A DNA stretch of 64,000 nt from Lysobacter_K koreensis (GTDB taxonomy: Bacteria; Pseudomonadota; Gammaproteobacteria; Xanthomonadales; Xanthomonadaceae): contig NZ_JBHTIH010000007.1 of assembly GCF_042677045.1 (NCBI RefSeq), positions 186,001 through 250,000 on the forward strand. Direction: 5' to 3'. The position numbers were made by a program, and so were the translations under genes. Below, one piece after another: positions 38,263-46,963 of this stretch. The notes beneath the pieces are model-generated. The model made no database searches. It had not been told where the DNA came from and was given only the letters and a program-made list of their open reading frames with translations. Within the stretch, counting starts at the first letter, position 1; each line of letters begins with the position of its first letter.

Positions 38263-38985
38263 ATGAAACCGATCCCGCGCAATGCCCGCCCCTCCTTCCT
38301 GCTCCTGCGCGCCGCGGTCCTGGGCCTGGCGCTGGCCGCCGCGCCGGTGCTGGCGCAGAACGCCAGCGACTGGCCGATCGCCGATGCCGGCACGCCGCAG
38401 GTCCCCGGCGACGACGGCCGCGACCAGGGCGGGCCCGCGGGGGACCTCGAACTCGAGCCCGGCGCCTACCGCTGGACGCCGGAGGCTTCGCCGGTCGGCC
38501 CGCTGGTGATCGTGGTCAGCCTGCCCGAGCAGCGCGCGCACGTGTACCGCAACGGCATCCGCATCGGCGTGTCGACGATCAGCAGCGGCAAGCCCGGCAA
38601 CGAGACCCCAACCGGCGTGTTCCCGATCCTGCAGAAGCGCGAAGTGCACCACTCCAACCTCTACAACAACGCGCCGATGCCGTACATGCAGCGCCTGACC
38701 TGGGATGGCATCGCGTTGCACGCCGGCCGCATCCCGGGCTACCCCGCCAGCCACGGCTGCGTGCGCCTGCCCAAGGCGTTCGCGAAGATCCTGTTCGCGC
38801 AGACCGAGCACGGCGGCATGGTGGTGATCGCCGACGAAACCTCGCACGGGCCGTCGGTGGTGTGGCCTAGCGACCGCGCCCCGGTCGACGCCTACACCGG
38901 GCTGGAACCGGGCCACGCGTCCGAACGCCTGGCCGCGCAATCGGCGACGACTGGCGCCGGCAGCAGCGTCGCCAGCGTCGAGTAA
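38263..38985 (+). CDS. L,D-transpeptidase (YkuD family)
   Basis: A 240-residue exported enzyme that forms 3-3 peptidoglycan cross-links or attaches proteins to peptidoglycan. A signal peptide (to about residue 32, Val-Leu-Ala-Gln) is followed by the YkuD domain. The catalytic motif is complete: His153 and Ser-His-Gly-Cys-Val-Arg with nucleophile Cys166. The strand Val-Ile-Val-Val-Ser-Leu-Pro-Glu-Gln-Arg opens the domain and Ser-Ser-Gly-Lys-Pro-Gly precedes Thr-Pro-Thr-Gly-Val-Phe. The C-terminal 40 residues look disordered. It should act in the periplasm. Confidence 0.93.
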   Translation: MKPIPRNARPSFLLLRAAVLGLALAAAPVLAQNASDWPIADAGTPQVPGDDGRDQGGPAGDLELEPGAYRWTPEASPVGPLVIVVSLPEQRAHVYRNGIRIGVSTISSGKPGNETPTGVFPILQKREVHHSNLYNNAPMPYMQRLTWDGIALHAGRIPGYPASHGCVRLPKAFAKILFAQTEHGGMVVIADETSHGPSVVWPSDRAPVDAYTGLEPGHASERLAAQSATTGAGSSVASVE

Positions 38986-39160
38986 CACGCGGCCGCGTGC
39001 CCCGCACGCGTTTTGCCCCGCCACGCCGAAACAGCGCGCGTGCATCTTGGATCAGGCGGTGTCGCCACGATCCGCCACAAGGTCGAGTGACATGTGGCAT
39101 ATCCCCCCGCAGCGTCCCGGCTGCCATGCTCCGCCCACGCAAACCAACGGCAGGGACGGC

Positions 39161-39529
39161 ATGAAGAAGTGGATCGGCAAGTGGGTGATGTTCGTGGCCC
39201 TGGGGCATACCGTCGTGGGCATCACCTTCTTCGGCAGCGTTTATCGCGAGCTGCTGGCGAGCGGTTTGTACAACTCGATTACCTCCGAGAAGGCCGGGCT
39301 CGCCGCGTGGTTCGCGTTGTTCGGGGCGGTCCTGTTCGTGGTCGGCATGCTGCTGTCCGCGCTCGAAGCCAACGGTTCCCCCATTCCCAGGTCGGTCGGT
39401 GTCGCGCTGTTGCTGCTGACCGTGCTCGGCGTGGTGCTGATGCCGGTGTCGGGCTTCTGGCTGATGTTCCCGGTCGCGCTGCTGATCGTGCTGAAGAAGG
39501 CACCCGGCGTTCGCCCGCTGGCGATCTGA
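39161..39529 (+). CDS. DUF6463-like small membrane protein
   Basis: A 122-residue protein with four hydrophobic helices (about 5-27, 47-67, 78-98, 100-115). The first helix carries Gly-His-Thr-Val-Val-Gly-Ile-Thr-Phe-Phe, and Trp-Phe-Ala-Leu-Phe-Gly-Ala-Val follows in the second, as in DUF6463 proteins. Function is unknown. The ATG at 39161 follows a GGGACGG stretch; an upstream open frame is not used. The PDZ-domain gene follows on the same strand with a 74-base gap. Confidence 0.75.
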   Translation: MKKWIGKWVMFVALGHTVVGITFFGSVYRELLASGLYNSITSEKAGLAAWFALFGAVLFVVGMLLSALEANGSPIPRSVGVALLLLTVLGVVLMPVSGFWLMFPVALLIVLKKAPGVRPLAI

Positions 39530-39603
39530 GCCGGGCGCTTGCGCGGGCTGCTGCACGCGCAGCGCGACGTGCGTCCCACCCCTGCCTTTATCCAGGAACA
39601 CCC

Positions 39604-39960
39604 ATGAAGCTTTCCGCGCTCGCACTCGTGCTCCTCGCGTTGTTCTCGTCGCTCGTCCCATCGCCCGCCTTCGCCAAAGCGCGCCTCGGCTTCGGCGTGG
39701 CGGTGGCGACCGAGGGCTTCCTCAGCACCACCCTGGCCGAAGTGAAAGTCGCCTCGGTGCAGGCCGGCAGTCCTTCGGAAAAAGCCGGGCTCAGGAAGGG
39801 CGACCTGATCGTCGAGTTGAACGGCAAGCCGATCAAGGGCGCCAGCGGACTGGCGCTGAAGAAGACCCTGGCCGCCGTGCAAGGCGGCGACCACGTCGTG
39901 CTGAAGGTGCAGCGCGCCGGAACCGGCCCGGTGCTGATCGACATCGTCGCCGGACACTAG
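39604..39960 (+). CDS. Exported single-PDZ-domain protein
   Basis: A 118-residue protein: signal peptide to about residue 24 (Ala-Phe-Ala), then one PDZ domain. The carboxylate-binding loop is near Leu-Gly-Phe-Gly-Val, and the PDZ hallmark is Ser-Pro-Ser-Glu-Lys-Ala-Gly-Leu-Arg-Lys-Gly-Asp-Leu-Ile-Val-Glu-Leu-Asn-Gly-Lys. No protease domain is attached. It may act as a periplasmic adaptor. A clear CCAGGAAC ribosome region precedes the ATG. Confidence 0.85.
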   Translation: MKLSALALVLLALFSSLVPSPAFAKARLGFGVAVATEGFLSTTLAEVKVASVQAGSPSEKAGLRKGDLIVELNGKPIKGASGLALKKTLAAVQGGDHVVLKVQRAGTGPVLIDIVAGH

Positions 39961-40132
39961 CAACGAGCCCAGCGTGCTGGCACCGCCGGCCCGCAGGCTG
40001 CCTCGTCACCTGAGTGAGATCCGAGCCCGAGGCATGAACGCGCCCCCCTCTTCCTGACATCCCCATTTTCTGGCCGCATGCCCGGCCAGCAGCCGTTGGA
40101 TCACAGACCCAACCACGGCAGGGATGCGCGTC

Positions 40133-40843
40133 ATGAACGGACTCTTCAAACACGCCGGCCTGGCGTGCTGCCTGATCGCCGCACTCACGCTGCCAGGTTG
40201 CAAGGGCTGCGCGCCGATCAAGGCCAAGACCGTCGAATTGCTCCCCAGCGCCCCGCTCAAGACCGGAACCAAGGGAACCGCGGGTTTAGAAGGCGCCTGC
40301 CTGCGCGCGGGCAAGGTTCCGCCAAGCTCGTTCGCGCCCGCCGCCAACGAGATGCTGGTCGGCTTCGACAACTTCTTCCGCAAGGGCACGCCGCCCCTGC
40401 CCTGCCACGACATTCGCGTCGCGGTGTTCCGCGGCGGGGTCGTGTTCGACCTCAGTCAGTTCGACTCCGTCGCCTCGGCGCGGTTGCGCTTCGACGTCGC
40501 GCGGTCGGTAAGTCGCAGCGGTGGCGAAACCGTCTCCAGCTCGCCACCGAAGTCGCACGCGACCACGCTCGGCATGGCCACGCAGCCGTTCTCGAGTGCG
40601 ATGAACTTCGACAACGAAGCCACGCTGCCGTCCGCGCCCAACCTCGACCTGATGGTGTCGAGCCAAGTACGCAGTTGGGTCGACAAGGAGCGGCCCAACT
40701 TCGGCTTTGTCGTTGCCGGTCCCACCGGTCTGCCTGACAAGAGCAACCTTCCGCGCAACAACGACGCGCAGGTGACCTTCTATCGCAACTTCCGACTGGA
40801 GGTCATGTACAACCCCGAGCGGAATCCGCGCGCGCCGCAGTGA
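40133..40843 (+). CDS. Lipoprotein of unknown function
   Basis: A 236-residue protein. The signal ends with Leu-Pro-Gly-Cys (lipobox, residues 17-20), followed by Lys-Gly-Cys-Ala-Pro. The mature part is beta-rich with Ala-Val-Phe-Arg-Gly-Gly-Val-Val-Phe-Asp-Leu-Ser and Ala-Arg-Leu-Arg-Phe-Asp-Val, like a jelly-roll or DNRLRE-type fold, and a late Val-Thr-Phe-Tyr-Arg-Asn-Phe-Arg-Leu-Glu-Val. An ATG at 40124 is possible, but AGGGA lies seven bases before 40133. It is outer-membrane or periplasmic; no partner is evident. Confidence 0.7.
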   Translation: MNGLFKHAGLACCLIAALTLPGCKGCAPIKAKTVELLPSAPLKTGTKGTAGLEGACLRAGKVPPSSFAPAANEMLVGFDNFFRKGTPPLPCHDIRVAVFRGGVVFDLSQFDSVASARLRFDVARSVSRSGGETVSSSPPKSHATTLGMATQPFSSAMNFDNEATLPSAPNLDLMVSSQVRSWVDKERPNFGFVVAGPTGLPDKSNLPRNNDAQVTFYRNFRLEVMYNPERNPRAPQ

Positions 40844-40895
40844 CGGCGCGTCGGTTTCGTCGACCGGATTGGGTGGCTCAAAGGCGTGACGTCCA

Positions 40896-40922
40896 TGGAT
40901 CCCCGCCTGCGCGGGGATGACG
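40896..40922. repeat. Dispersed 27-bp palindromic repeat
   Basis: A one-mismatch copy of the repeats at 25053-25079 and 25156-25182, with the ATCCCCGC..GCGGGGAT hairpin. It lies in the gap between the lipoprotein gene and the class A penicillin-binding protein gene. Confidence 0.85.
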
Positions 40923-41040
40923 TCAGACCTCGCGGGGCGCATTGGCCGAAGGCGTAATGCGCCGAATGGCGACGACCGCGCCGCCGGCGCCGCGGCTGCC
41001 GTCACGCAGCCGATGAAGCCGTCCAGCGGACACTTCGCCG

Positions 41041-42951
41041 ATGAGCGAAACCGCGACCTTCCCCGCAGCCCCCATCGACACTGCCCACAACGCCGCGTCG
41101 CCGTTGCGTCGTCTCGCCGGGCGCATCCGCGACCGGCCGTGGCGCGCCGCGGGCATCGCTGCCGTGCTCGCGCTGCTGGCGTTCGCCTGGCTCAGCTGGG
41201 CATTGCCGATATCGCAGGCGCTGCAGCCGCTGCCCGAACCGACCTTGATCCTGCTCGACCGCAGCGGCGAGTCGTTCGCGCGGCGCGGTGCTTACAAGGA
41301 AACCCCGGTCGACGTCCGCATCCTGCCGCGCCACGTGCGCGACGCGGTGCTGGCGATCGAGGATCGGCGCTTCTATTCCCACGCCGGCATCGACCTGCGC
41401 GGCGTCGCGCGCGCGGCCCGCCACAACGCGACCGCCGGCAAGGTCGAGCAAGGCGGCAGCACGATCACCCAGCAGCTGGCCAAGACCTCGTTCCTGTCGT
41501 CGGAGCGGACGTTCCGGCGCAAGGCGCAGGAAGCGCTGATCGCGACGTGGCTGGAACTGCGCCTGGACAAGAACGAAATCCTGTCGCGCTATCTGAGCAG
41601 CGTCTACTTCGGCGACGGCACCTACGGCCTGCGCGCGGCGGCGCGGCACTACTTCGACACCACGCCCGAGAAGCTCGACCTCGGCCAGGCCGCGATGCTG
41701 GCCGGCATGATCAAGGCGCCGTCGACGCTGGCGCCGACCGACAACCTGCGCGGCGCCCGCGCGCGCGCGCAGGTGGTGCTGCGCGCGATGGTCGAGGCCG
41801 GCGCGATCACCCAGGAGCAGGCCGACCGCGCGCGTCCGGCGCGCCTGCGCAGCGGTCGGGCCGACCTGCCGGTCGGCAGCTACTTCGCCGACTGGGTGTC
41901 GCCGCAGGCCAAGAACGCCTTTGCTGCCGACTACGGCGAGGTGCACGTGCCGACCACGCTCGATCCGCGCCTGCAGGCGCTGGCCGAACAGGTCGTGCGC
42001 GACGGCCTGCGTCGCGGCGCACGCGATGGCGTCGGCCAGGCCGCGCTGGTGGCGATGCGCAGCAATGGCGAGGTGCTGGCGATGGTCGGCGGCGGCGATT
42101 ACGCCAAGAGCGCGTTCAACCGCGTCACCCAGGCGCAGCGCCAGCCGGGCTCGACGTTCAAGCTGTTCGTGTACCTCGCGGCGCTGCGCGACGGCATGAC
42201 CGCCGATTCGCTGGTCGACGACGCGCCGATCACCCTCGGCGACTGGACGCCGCAGAATTACGCCAACCGCTACGCCGGCCCGGTCGCGTTGCGCGACGCG
42301 TTCGCGCAGTCCAGCAACGTCGCCGCGGTCCGCCTGACCGAACAGGTGGGCCCGCGCGCGGTGGTGCGCGCCGCGCGCGACCTCGGCATCCGCAGCGAAC
42401 TCGCCAACGAGTCCACGATCGCCCTGGGCGTGTCGGAGACCAACCTGCTGGAGATGACCGCCGCCTACGCCAGCCTGGGCTCGCAGACAGGGGTCGTGCA
42501 GCCGCGCGGGCTGATGGACATCGGCGATGACGACCAGCCGAGAGAGTCCGCTGCGCCGGCGCTGGAGCCCGCCGAACGCGCCGCTTTGCTGGACCTGCTG
42601 TGGTCGGCCGTCGACCACGGCACCGGCAAGGCCGCGCGACTGTCGGTGCCGGTGTTCGGCAAGACCGGCACCACCCAGGAAAACCGCGATGCGATGTTCA
42701 TCGGCCTGGCCGGTGACATCGCGGTCGGGGTCTGGCTGGGCAACGACGACAACACGCCGATGCGCGGCGTGACCGGCGGCGGACTGCCCGCGCAGATGTG
42801 GTCCGCGTTCACCGCCCAGGCCATCGGCGCGCGCGCGTTGGGCGCGCCGCCCGTCGCGACGACGCGTCGCCACGAACCTCCGCGCAGCTCACGCTGGCAG
42901 AAGCTGCGGCATCGCTGGTTCGGCAAGGGGAAGAAGCGCGGCAGGCATTGA
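41041..42951 (+). CDS. Class A penicillin-binding protein (PBP1-type transglycosylase/transpeptidase)
   Basis: A 636-residue bifunctional peptidoglycan synthase. An N-terminal cytoplasmic tail and one transmembrane helix (residues 37-57) are followed by the GT51 glycosyltransferase with catalytic Glu107 in Glu-Asp-Arg-Arg-Phe and Gly-Gly-Ser-Thr-Ile-Thr-Gln-Gln-Leu. The transpeptidase has Ser371 in Ser-Thr-Phe-Lys, Ser424 in Ser-Ser-Asn, and Lys541 in Lys-Thr-Gly-Thr-Thr. It is shorter than E. coli PBP1A and lacks its OB insert, resembling PBP1c or a secondary class A enzyme. The C-terminus is basic. Confidence 0.95.
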   Translation: MSETATFPAAPIDTAHNAASPLRRLAGRIRDRPWRAAGIAAVLALLAFAWLSWALPISQALQPLPEPTLILLDRSGESFARRGAYKETPVDVRILPRHVRDAVLAIEDRRFYSHAGIDLRGVARAARHNATAGKVEQGGSTITQQLAKTSFLSSERTFRRKAQEALIATWLELRLDKNEILSRYLSSVYFGDGTYGLRAAARHYFDTTPEKLDLGQAAMLAGMIKAPSTLAPTDNLRGARARAQVVLRAMVEAGAITQEQADRARPARLRSGRADLPVGSYFADWVSPQAKNAFAADYGEVHVPTTLDPRLQALAEQVVRDGLRRGARDGVGQAALVAMRSNGEVLAMVGGGDYAKSAFNRVTQAQRQPGSTFKLFVYLAALRDGMTADSLVDDAPITLGDWTPQNYANRYAGPVALRDAFAQSSNVAAVRLTEQVGPRAVVRAARDLGIRSELANESTIALGVSETNLLEMTAAYASLGSQTGVVQPRGLMDIGDDDQPRESAAPALEPAERAALLDLLWSAVDHGTGKAARLSVPVFGKTGTTQENRDAMFIGLAGDIAVGVWLGNDDNTPMRGVTGGGLPAQMWSAFTAQAIGARALGAPPVATTRRHEPPRSSRWQKLRHRWFGKGKKRGRH

Positions 42952-43116
42952 CCCGAACGCGCAGTCGGCTTGCCCACCAAGCCTGCGGGCGGCAATGGCG
43001 CGCATCTGAGCCGCGGGAGGACGGCTGCTCGCGAACGTGATGCCGCCACGGGCCGGTTCGGACTGGCGACTTCCGCTCTTCCTGCTCGCGCCTTTATCGC
43101 TGGAGCCGCGCCGTCG

Positions 43117-43935
43117 CTACTGTCCCGGCGGCGCCAGCAGCCCCGCATAGCCACTGCGGTAATCCGGATAGCGCGGCGTCCATCCACTCGCGCGCAGGCG
43201 CGCGCTGCTGACGCGGCGTCCGCTTTCCGGCAGTTGCGCGGCGACAACCGGCGCCAGGCCTTCGTGGGCGCGCACCCAGGCAAACACATCCGACTCCAAT
43301 GCCGGTAGCGCATCGCTGCCGAGGTACAACGGATCGGGCTGCGGCAGGTCGAGCAGGTGCGACAGCGCCGCCGCCGCGTCATCGACGTGAACCCGATTGG
43401 TCCAGTGTGGCCGGCCCGGTGTGCCCGCACGGGCGCGACGCAGCAGCGCGTCGCGACCCGGTCCGTACAGGCCGGTCAGGCGCAGCACCACGGCGCCACG
43501 CTCGCGCGCCAGCTCGCCCTCGGCTGCGCGCAGCACGCGGCCGTTGAAGGCCGGCGGTTGCTCGGGCGTGTCCTCGTCGACCCACTCGCCCGCGTCCTCG
43601 CCGTAGACCGCGGTCGAGGACACCAGCAGCACGCGCGGTGCCTGCACGTGGTCGAGCATGCGGCGCAGGCCGTCGACGAACAACGCGCGGTAGGCGGCCT
43701 CGTCGCGGCGATCCGGCGCGGCGCAGAACACCAGCGCGTCGGCGCGGCGGGGCAGCAACCGCAGCCCAACGCCGGACACCAGGTCGGCGCAGACCGCACG
43801 CACGGCGCTGTCGGACTCGGTCGGCCGCCGGCGCAGCGCCAGCACCTCGTCGCCGCGCGCCGCGCGCAGCCGCGCAAGCCGCCCGCCGACATCGCCGGCG
43901 CCGGCAATCACCAGGGTGGAGCGATCACCGGGCAT
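43117..43935 (-). CDS. NAD(P)-binding SDR/epimerase-like protein (YeeZ type)
   Basis: A 272-residue atypical short-chain dehydrogenase. The nucleotide-binding motif is Ile-Ala-Gly-Ala-Gly-Asp-Val-Gly-Gly near residue 12. Val-Ser-Ser-Thr-Ala-Val-Tyr-Gly near residue 100 holds the Ser/Thr and Tyr of the active site, though the usual Lys four residues after Tyr is not obvious. Arg-Leu-Thr-Gly-Leu-Tyr-Gly-Pro-Gly-Arg follows, and Asn-Arg-Val-His-Val-Asp-Asp-Ala-Ala is the extended-SDR loop. It resembles the YeeZ-like group of unknown substrate. The ATG at 43935 precedes the motif. Confidence 0.88.
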   Translation of the reverse strand: MPGDRSTLVIAGAGDVGGRLARLRAARGDEVLALRRRPTESDSAVRAVCADLVSGVGLRLLPRRADALVFCAAPDRRDEAAYRALFVDGLRRMLDHVQAPRVLLVSSTAVYGEDAGEWVDEDTPEQPPAFNGRVLRAAEGELARERGAVVLRLTGLYGPGRDALLRRARAGTPGRPHWTNRVHVDDAAAALSHLLDLPQPDPLYLGSDALPALESDVFAWVRAHEGLAPVVAAQLPESGRRVSSARLRASGWTPRYPDYRSGYAGLLAPPGQ

Positions 43936-44045
43936 GCCGTATTCCGCGCAAAGGTGGCCCGATGCTACGCCGGGCGTGAGGTGCCGGGACCTTCCCGCGG
44001 GCGCATCGCGCATCCCGCACTCCTCGGCGGCGACGGCGCCCGGGC

Positions 44046-44116
44046 GTAGGGCGGGCTTCTAACCCGCCGTGTCGGACTCGGCGGCATGGCGATGGCGGGT
44101 TGAAAACCCGCCCTGC
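44046..44116. repeat. Dispersed inverted repeat, GTAGGGCGGG family
   Basis: An arm at 44046-44068 starting GTAGGGCGGG pairs with a reverse copy at 44094-44116; each arm also contains a GGCGGGTT..AACCCGCC hairpin. Related units are at 52344-52365 and 55194-55296. It sits just after the rlmF stop. Confidence 0.85.
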
Positions 44117-44130
44117 GTGAACCGCCGCGG

Positions 44131-45075
44131 TTACACGCGAGGCCAGCGCTCCAGGCACCATGCCGCGCGTTGCGCAGGGTCCAGAAAGGTCCACGCCACG
44201 AAGCGGCTGCGCTTGTTGCCCTGCGCCATCGGCACTTCGCGCACGTCGCTCGCGCCGGCTTTCGCAAGTTGTTTGCGCAGGTCGGCAAGGTGTTCCGACT
44301 TCGCCACCAGGCTGCTGAACCACCGCACCTGCGCCCCGATGCCGGCGCTCTCGCGGATCATCCGTCGCACGAACGATGCCTCGCCGCCGGTGCACCACAG
44401 TTCGCCGGCCTGGCCACCGAAGTTCAGCGGCGCCTGCTGCCTGCCCAGGTTCTGCGACTTGCGCCGGCTGCCGCGCGCCGCTTCGTCGGCGCTGGCATGG
44501 AACGGCGGATTGCACAGCGTCAGGTCGAAGCGTTCGTCGCCGTGCACCACGCCCGCGAAGATGCGTCCGCGATTGGATTGGTGGCGCAACTCGATCACCT
44601 CGCCCAATCCGGGGTTCGCCTGCACGATCGCGTGGGCCGCCTGCAATGCCGTCGCATCGACCTCGGAACCCACGAAGCGCCATCCATAGTCGCCGTGTCC
44701 GACCAGCGGATAGATGCAGTTGGCGCCGACCCCGATGTCCAGCACCCGGATCGCGTTGCCGCGCGGGACGACACCGCCATTGCCTTCGGCCAGCAGGTCC
44801 GCCAAGCCGTGCACGTAGTCGGCGCGGCCGGGGATCGGCGGACACAGGTAGCCGTCCGGGAGTTCCCAGTGCGCGACGCCGTACTGCACCTTGAGCAGCG
44901 CGCGGTTCAATGCGCGCACGGCGGCGGGATCGCCGAAGTCGATCGTCGCGTCGCCGACCGGACTTCCGATGACGAAGCCCGCCAGCTCCGGGCACGCTGC
45001 GGTCAATCGCGCGAAGTCGTATCGACCCTGGTGGCGGTTGCGTGGGTGTAGTGGTGCCTGGAGGTTGCTGCGCAT
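44131..45075 (-). CDS. rlmF: 23S rRNA (adenine(1618)-N6)-methyltransferase RlmF
   Basis: A 314-residue S-adenosylmethionine-dependent enzyme that methylates A1618 of 23S rRNA. The N-terminus (His-Pro-Arg-Asn-Arg-His-Gln-Gly-Arg-Tyr-Asp) is the RlmF family signature. The cofactor site is Val-Leu-Asp-Ile-Gly-Val-Gly-Ala-Asn-Cys (112-120), and the catalytic N6-adenine motif is Asn-Pro-Pro-Phe-His (189-193). Gly-Gly-Glu-Ala-Ser-Phe-Val and Asn-Lys-Arg-Ser-Arg-Phe-Val-Ala-Trp near the end also fit. A short stretch resembling its C-terminal tail is present again at 53494-53541. Confidence 0.95.
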   Translation of the reverse strand: MRSNLQAPLHPRNRHQGRYDFARLTAACPELAGFVIGSPVGDATIDFGDPAAVRALNRALLKVQYGVAHWELPDGYLCPPIPGRADYVHGLADLLAEGNGGVVPRGNAIRVLDIGVGANCIYPLVGHGDYGWRFVGSEVDATALQAAHAIVQANPGLGEVIELRHQSNRGRIFAGVVHGDERFDLTLCNPPFHASADEAARGSRRKSQNLGRQQAPLNFGGQAGELWCTGGEASFVRRMIRESAGIGAQVRWFSSLVAKSEHLADLRKQLAKAGASDVREVPMAQGNKRSRFVAWTFLDPAQRAAWCLERWPRV

Positions 45076-45101
45076 TCCATTCCCGTCTTTCGATGACTCG
45101 T

Positions 45102-45305
45102 TCAGTCCGCCTCGATGGTCGCGTCGTAGCGGTCCAGTCGGGACAAGACGTCTGGCCTGGTCGCGTACTTGCTTCGAAGCGCGGCCAGTTGTTTGTCGGT
45201 TCCCCTGCAGTAGCGCTCGATGCCTGCGTTGACTTCCGCCATGCGCTGTTCGTCAGGCGGATCGGGGACCTCACGGCGAAAGTGCTCGCACCGCCCCGTG
45301 TCCAT
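45102..45305 (-). CDS. Small hypothetical protein
   Basis: A 67-residue charged protein between rlmF and the LuxR-type gene. It has two cysteines (Arg-Cys-Glu-His-Phe and Arg-Tyr-Cys-Arg-Gly), then a helical Gln-Leu-Ala-Ala-Leu-Arg-Ser-Lys-Tyr segment and an acidic end. The Cys-x-His-Phe start suggests the mature part of a small periplasmic protein that has lost its signal, but this is inference. No clear ribosome site precedes the ATG. It could be a remnant. Confidence 0.45.
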   Translation of the reverse strand: MDTGRCEHFRREVPDPPDEQRMAEVNAGIERYCRGTDKQLAALRSKYATRPDVLSRLDRYDATIEAD

Positions 45306-45342
45306 GTTGGCAGGCGCAAATCGTTTCTGTCAGTCTCCGGAC

Positions 45343-45756
45343 ATGGCGAAAACCGTCCTCCTGTACGCGCTGGCGCTGGCGATTTCGGTCGCGGCCCTCG
45401 AGTGGTTGGAGTATCGCTATGTCACGCGCGCGTTTTCGACCGAGATCTACATTGTGTTGCTGGCGGTCGGTTTCGCGGGCTTGGGGTTGTGGGCCGGTCA
45501 ACGCCTGACCCCCCGATCGGCGCCGCCGGCGTTCGTGCGCAACCAGGCGGCGATCCGCTCACTGGGTCTGACCGAGCGTGAGTGCGAGATCCTGGAGCTG
45601 CTCGCATCCGGGCAGTCGACCAAGGAACTGGCGAAGCAGTTGGGCATCTCGCCCAATACCGTCAAGACGCATGTCGCCCGGGTCTACGAAAAACTGCAGG
45701 TGCAGCGTCGCATTCACGCGATCGACAAGGCCCGCCAGCTGGGGCTTATCCCGTAG
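45343..45756 (+). CDS. LuxR-type HTH regulator with N-terminal transmembrane helices
   Basis: A 137-residue protein. Two hydrophobic helices occupy residues 4-21 and 32-50, and the C-terminal 65 residues form a LuxR/NarL helix-turn-helix: Leu-Gly-Leu-Thr-Glu-Arg-Glu-Cys-Glu-Ile-Leu-Glu-Leu-Leu-Ala, Ser-Thr-Lys-Glu-Leu-Ala-Lys-Gln-Leu-Gly-Ile-Ser, and Asn-Thr-Val-Lys-Thr-His-Val. It therefore looks like a membrane-anchored DNA-binding protein with no receiver domain. The VOC/DUF4199 genes follow on the same strand and may be regulated by it. Confidence 0.85.
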   Translation: MAKTVLLYALALAISVAALEWLEYRYVTRAFSTEIYIVLLAVGFAGLGLWAGQRLTPRSAPPAFVRNQAAIRSLGLTERECEILELLASGQSTKELAKQLGISPNTVKTHVARVYEKLQVQRRIHAIDKARQLGLIP

Positions 45757-45870
45757 CCCCGGAGGGTGGCATGGCGGGAATCACCCCTTCGGGGGATGGC
45801 GTCCGGCGGGCGCCTTCTGGAGGATCCGCATCGTGAGATCGCCCATTCCTGAAGCGATCGGAGACGTGCC

Positions 45871-46254
45871 ATGAATTTCCCGCAGCCCGGCGTCGCGGTG
45901 GCCTTCGTGTATGTGAGCGACCGGGAGCGGGCGCTTAGCTTCTACTGCGACACGCTTGGACTGCGACTGCGCAGTTCGGACGCGTTCGGCGATTTCATCG
46001 ACTTCGGCGCGGCCCTGCTGCGCATGACGGTCATGGGACCGGAGTACAAGGCGCAGCCCCATCCCGTGCTCGGCTGGAATGTTGACGACCTGGCGTCTGC
46101 TGCCGACGTACTGCGCCAACGTGGCATCGTGTTTACCTTCCACGAAGGCATGGGCCAGGACGAAGCGGGCATCTGGACCTCACCGGATGCTCGAACCAAG
46201 GTCGCCTTTTTCGCCGATCCGGACGGCAACGTCCTGACCCTGTCCCAGGGCTGA
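45871..46254 (+). CDS. VOC (glyoxalase/bleomycin-resistance-like) protein
   Basis: A 127-residue protein with the two beta-alpha-beta-beta-beta modules of the vicinal oxygen chelate fold: Val-Ala-Phe-Val-Tyr-Val-Ser-Asp-Arg-Glu-Arg-Ala-Leu-Ser-Phe-Tyr in the first, Trp-Asn-Val-Asp-Asp-Leu in the second, and Phe-Phe-Ala-Asp-Pro-Asp-Gly-Asn near the end. Acidic residues at expected metal positions are partly present. Substrate is unknown. It lies 114 bases after the LuxR-type gene and 49 bases before the DUF4199 gene. Confidence 0.9.
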   Translation: MNFPQPGVAVAFVYVSDRERALSFYCDTLGLRLRSSDAFGDFIDFGAALLRMTVMGPEYKAQPHPVLGWNVDDLASAADVLRQRGIVFTFHEGMGQDEAGIWTSPDARTKVAFFADPDGNVLTLSQG

Positions 46255-46303
46255 GCCCGGCCGTCCCCCTGCCGGGCGGCGCGCCCACAACGGAATCACC
46301 GCA

Positions 46304-46831
46304 ATGAGATACGCCTTCGTCTACGGCTTGCTGTCGGGCCTGGTGGTAATCGCCACGATGCTCATCGGCATCGTGCTGGGTGGCCAGCAGAGCATTTTCA
46401 GCTCCAAGTGGTTCGGCTACCTGGTCATGCTGGTGGCGTTGACCTTCATATTTGTCGGCGTGAAGCGCTATCGGGATGTCGATCTGGGCGGCGTGATCCG
46501 GTTCCGGCCCGCATTCGCGGTGGGGCTGGGGATCGCGTCGGTCGCCGGACTGGCCTATGTCGCGGTCTGGGAAATCTACCTGGCGATGACCGACTACGCG
46601 TTCATGGACCAGTACATCGCCGGGATCCTGAGGGCCCGCCAAGCGGAAGGAATGACGGCCGCCGCGCTGGCCGCCGAGGCCACGAAACTGGAAGCGATGC
46701 GGGTGCAGTACGGCAATCCGCTGTTCCGAATTCCAATCACCTTTCTCGAGATTTTCCCGGTCGGGGCGATCGTTGCGCTGGTGTCGGCGCTGTTGCTGCG
46801 CAACGCGAAACTGCTGCCGGCGGCGCGCTGA
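46304..46831 (+). CDS. DUF4199-like membrane protein
   Basis: A 175-residue protein with four hydrophobic helices. The first two, Leu-Leu-Ser-Gly-Leu-Val-Val-Ile and Tyr-Leu-Val-Met-Leu-Val-Ala-Leu-Thr-Phe-Ile-Phe-Val-Gly-Val-Lys-Arg-Tyr-Arg-Asp, match DUF4199 proteins. An amphipathic loop with Thr-Asp-Tyr-Ala-Phe-Met-Asp-Gln-Tyr lies between helices 3 and 4. Function is unknown. It follows the VOC gene closely, probably in one operon. Confidence 0.8.
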   Translation: MRYAFVYGLLSGLVVIATMLIGIVLGGQQSIFSSKWFGYLVMLVALTFIFVGVKRYRDVDLGGVIRFRPAFAVGLGIASVAGLAYVAVWEIYLAMTDYAFMDQYIAGILRARQAEGMTAAALAAEATKLEAMRVQYGNPLFRIPITFLEIFPVGAIVALVSALLLRNAKLLPAAR

Positions 46832-46963
46832 GTCGCGCAGCCTCGCCGCTGCGATCCACTTCACGGCGAGGGCTGACTTGACCGAGGTCTCCACCACCCA
46901 CCGTTGCCCGGCATTGGCCACCGGTGTCCTAGTCCATCCAAACGCAGATCCTGGGAGAGCACG

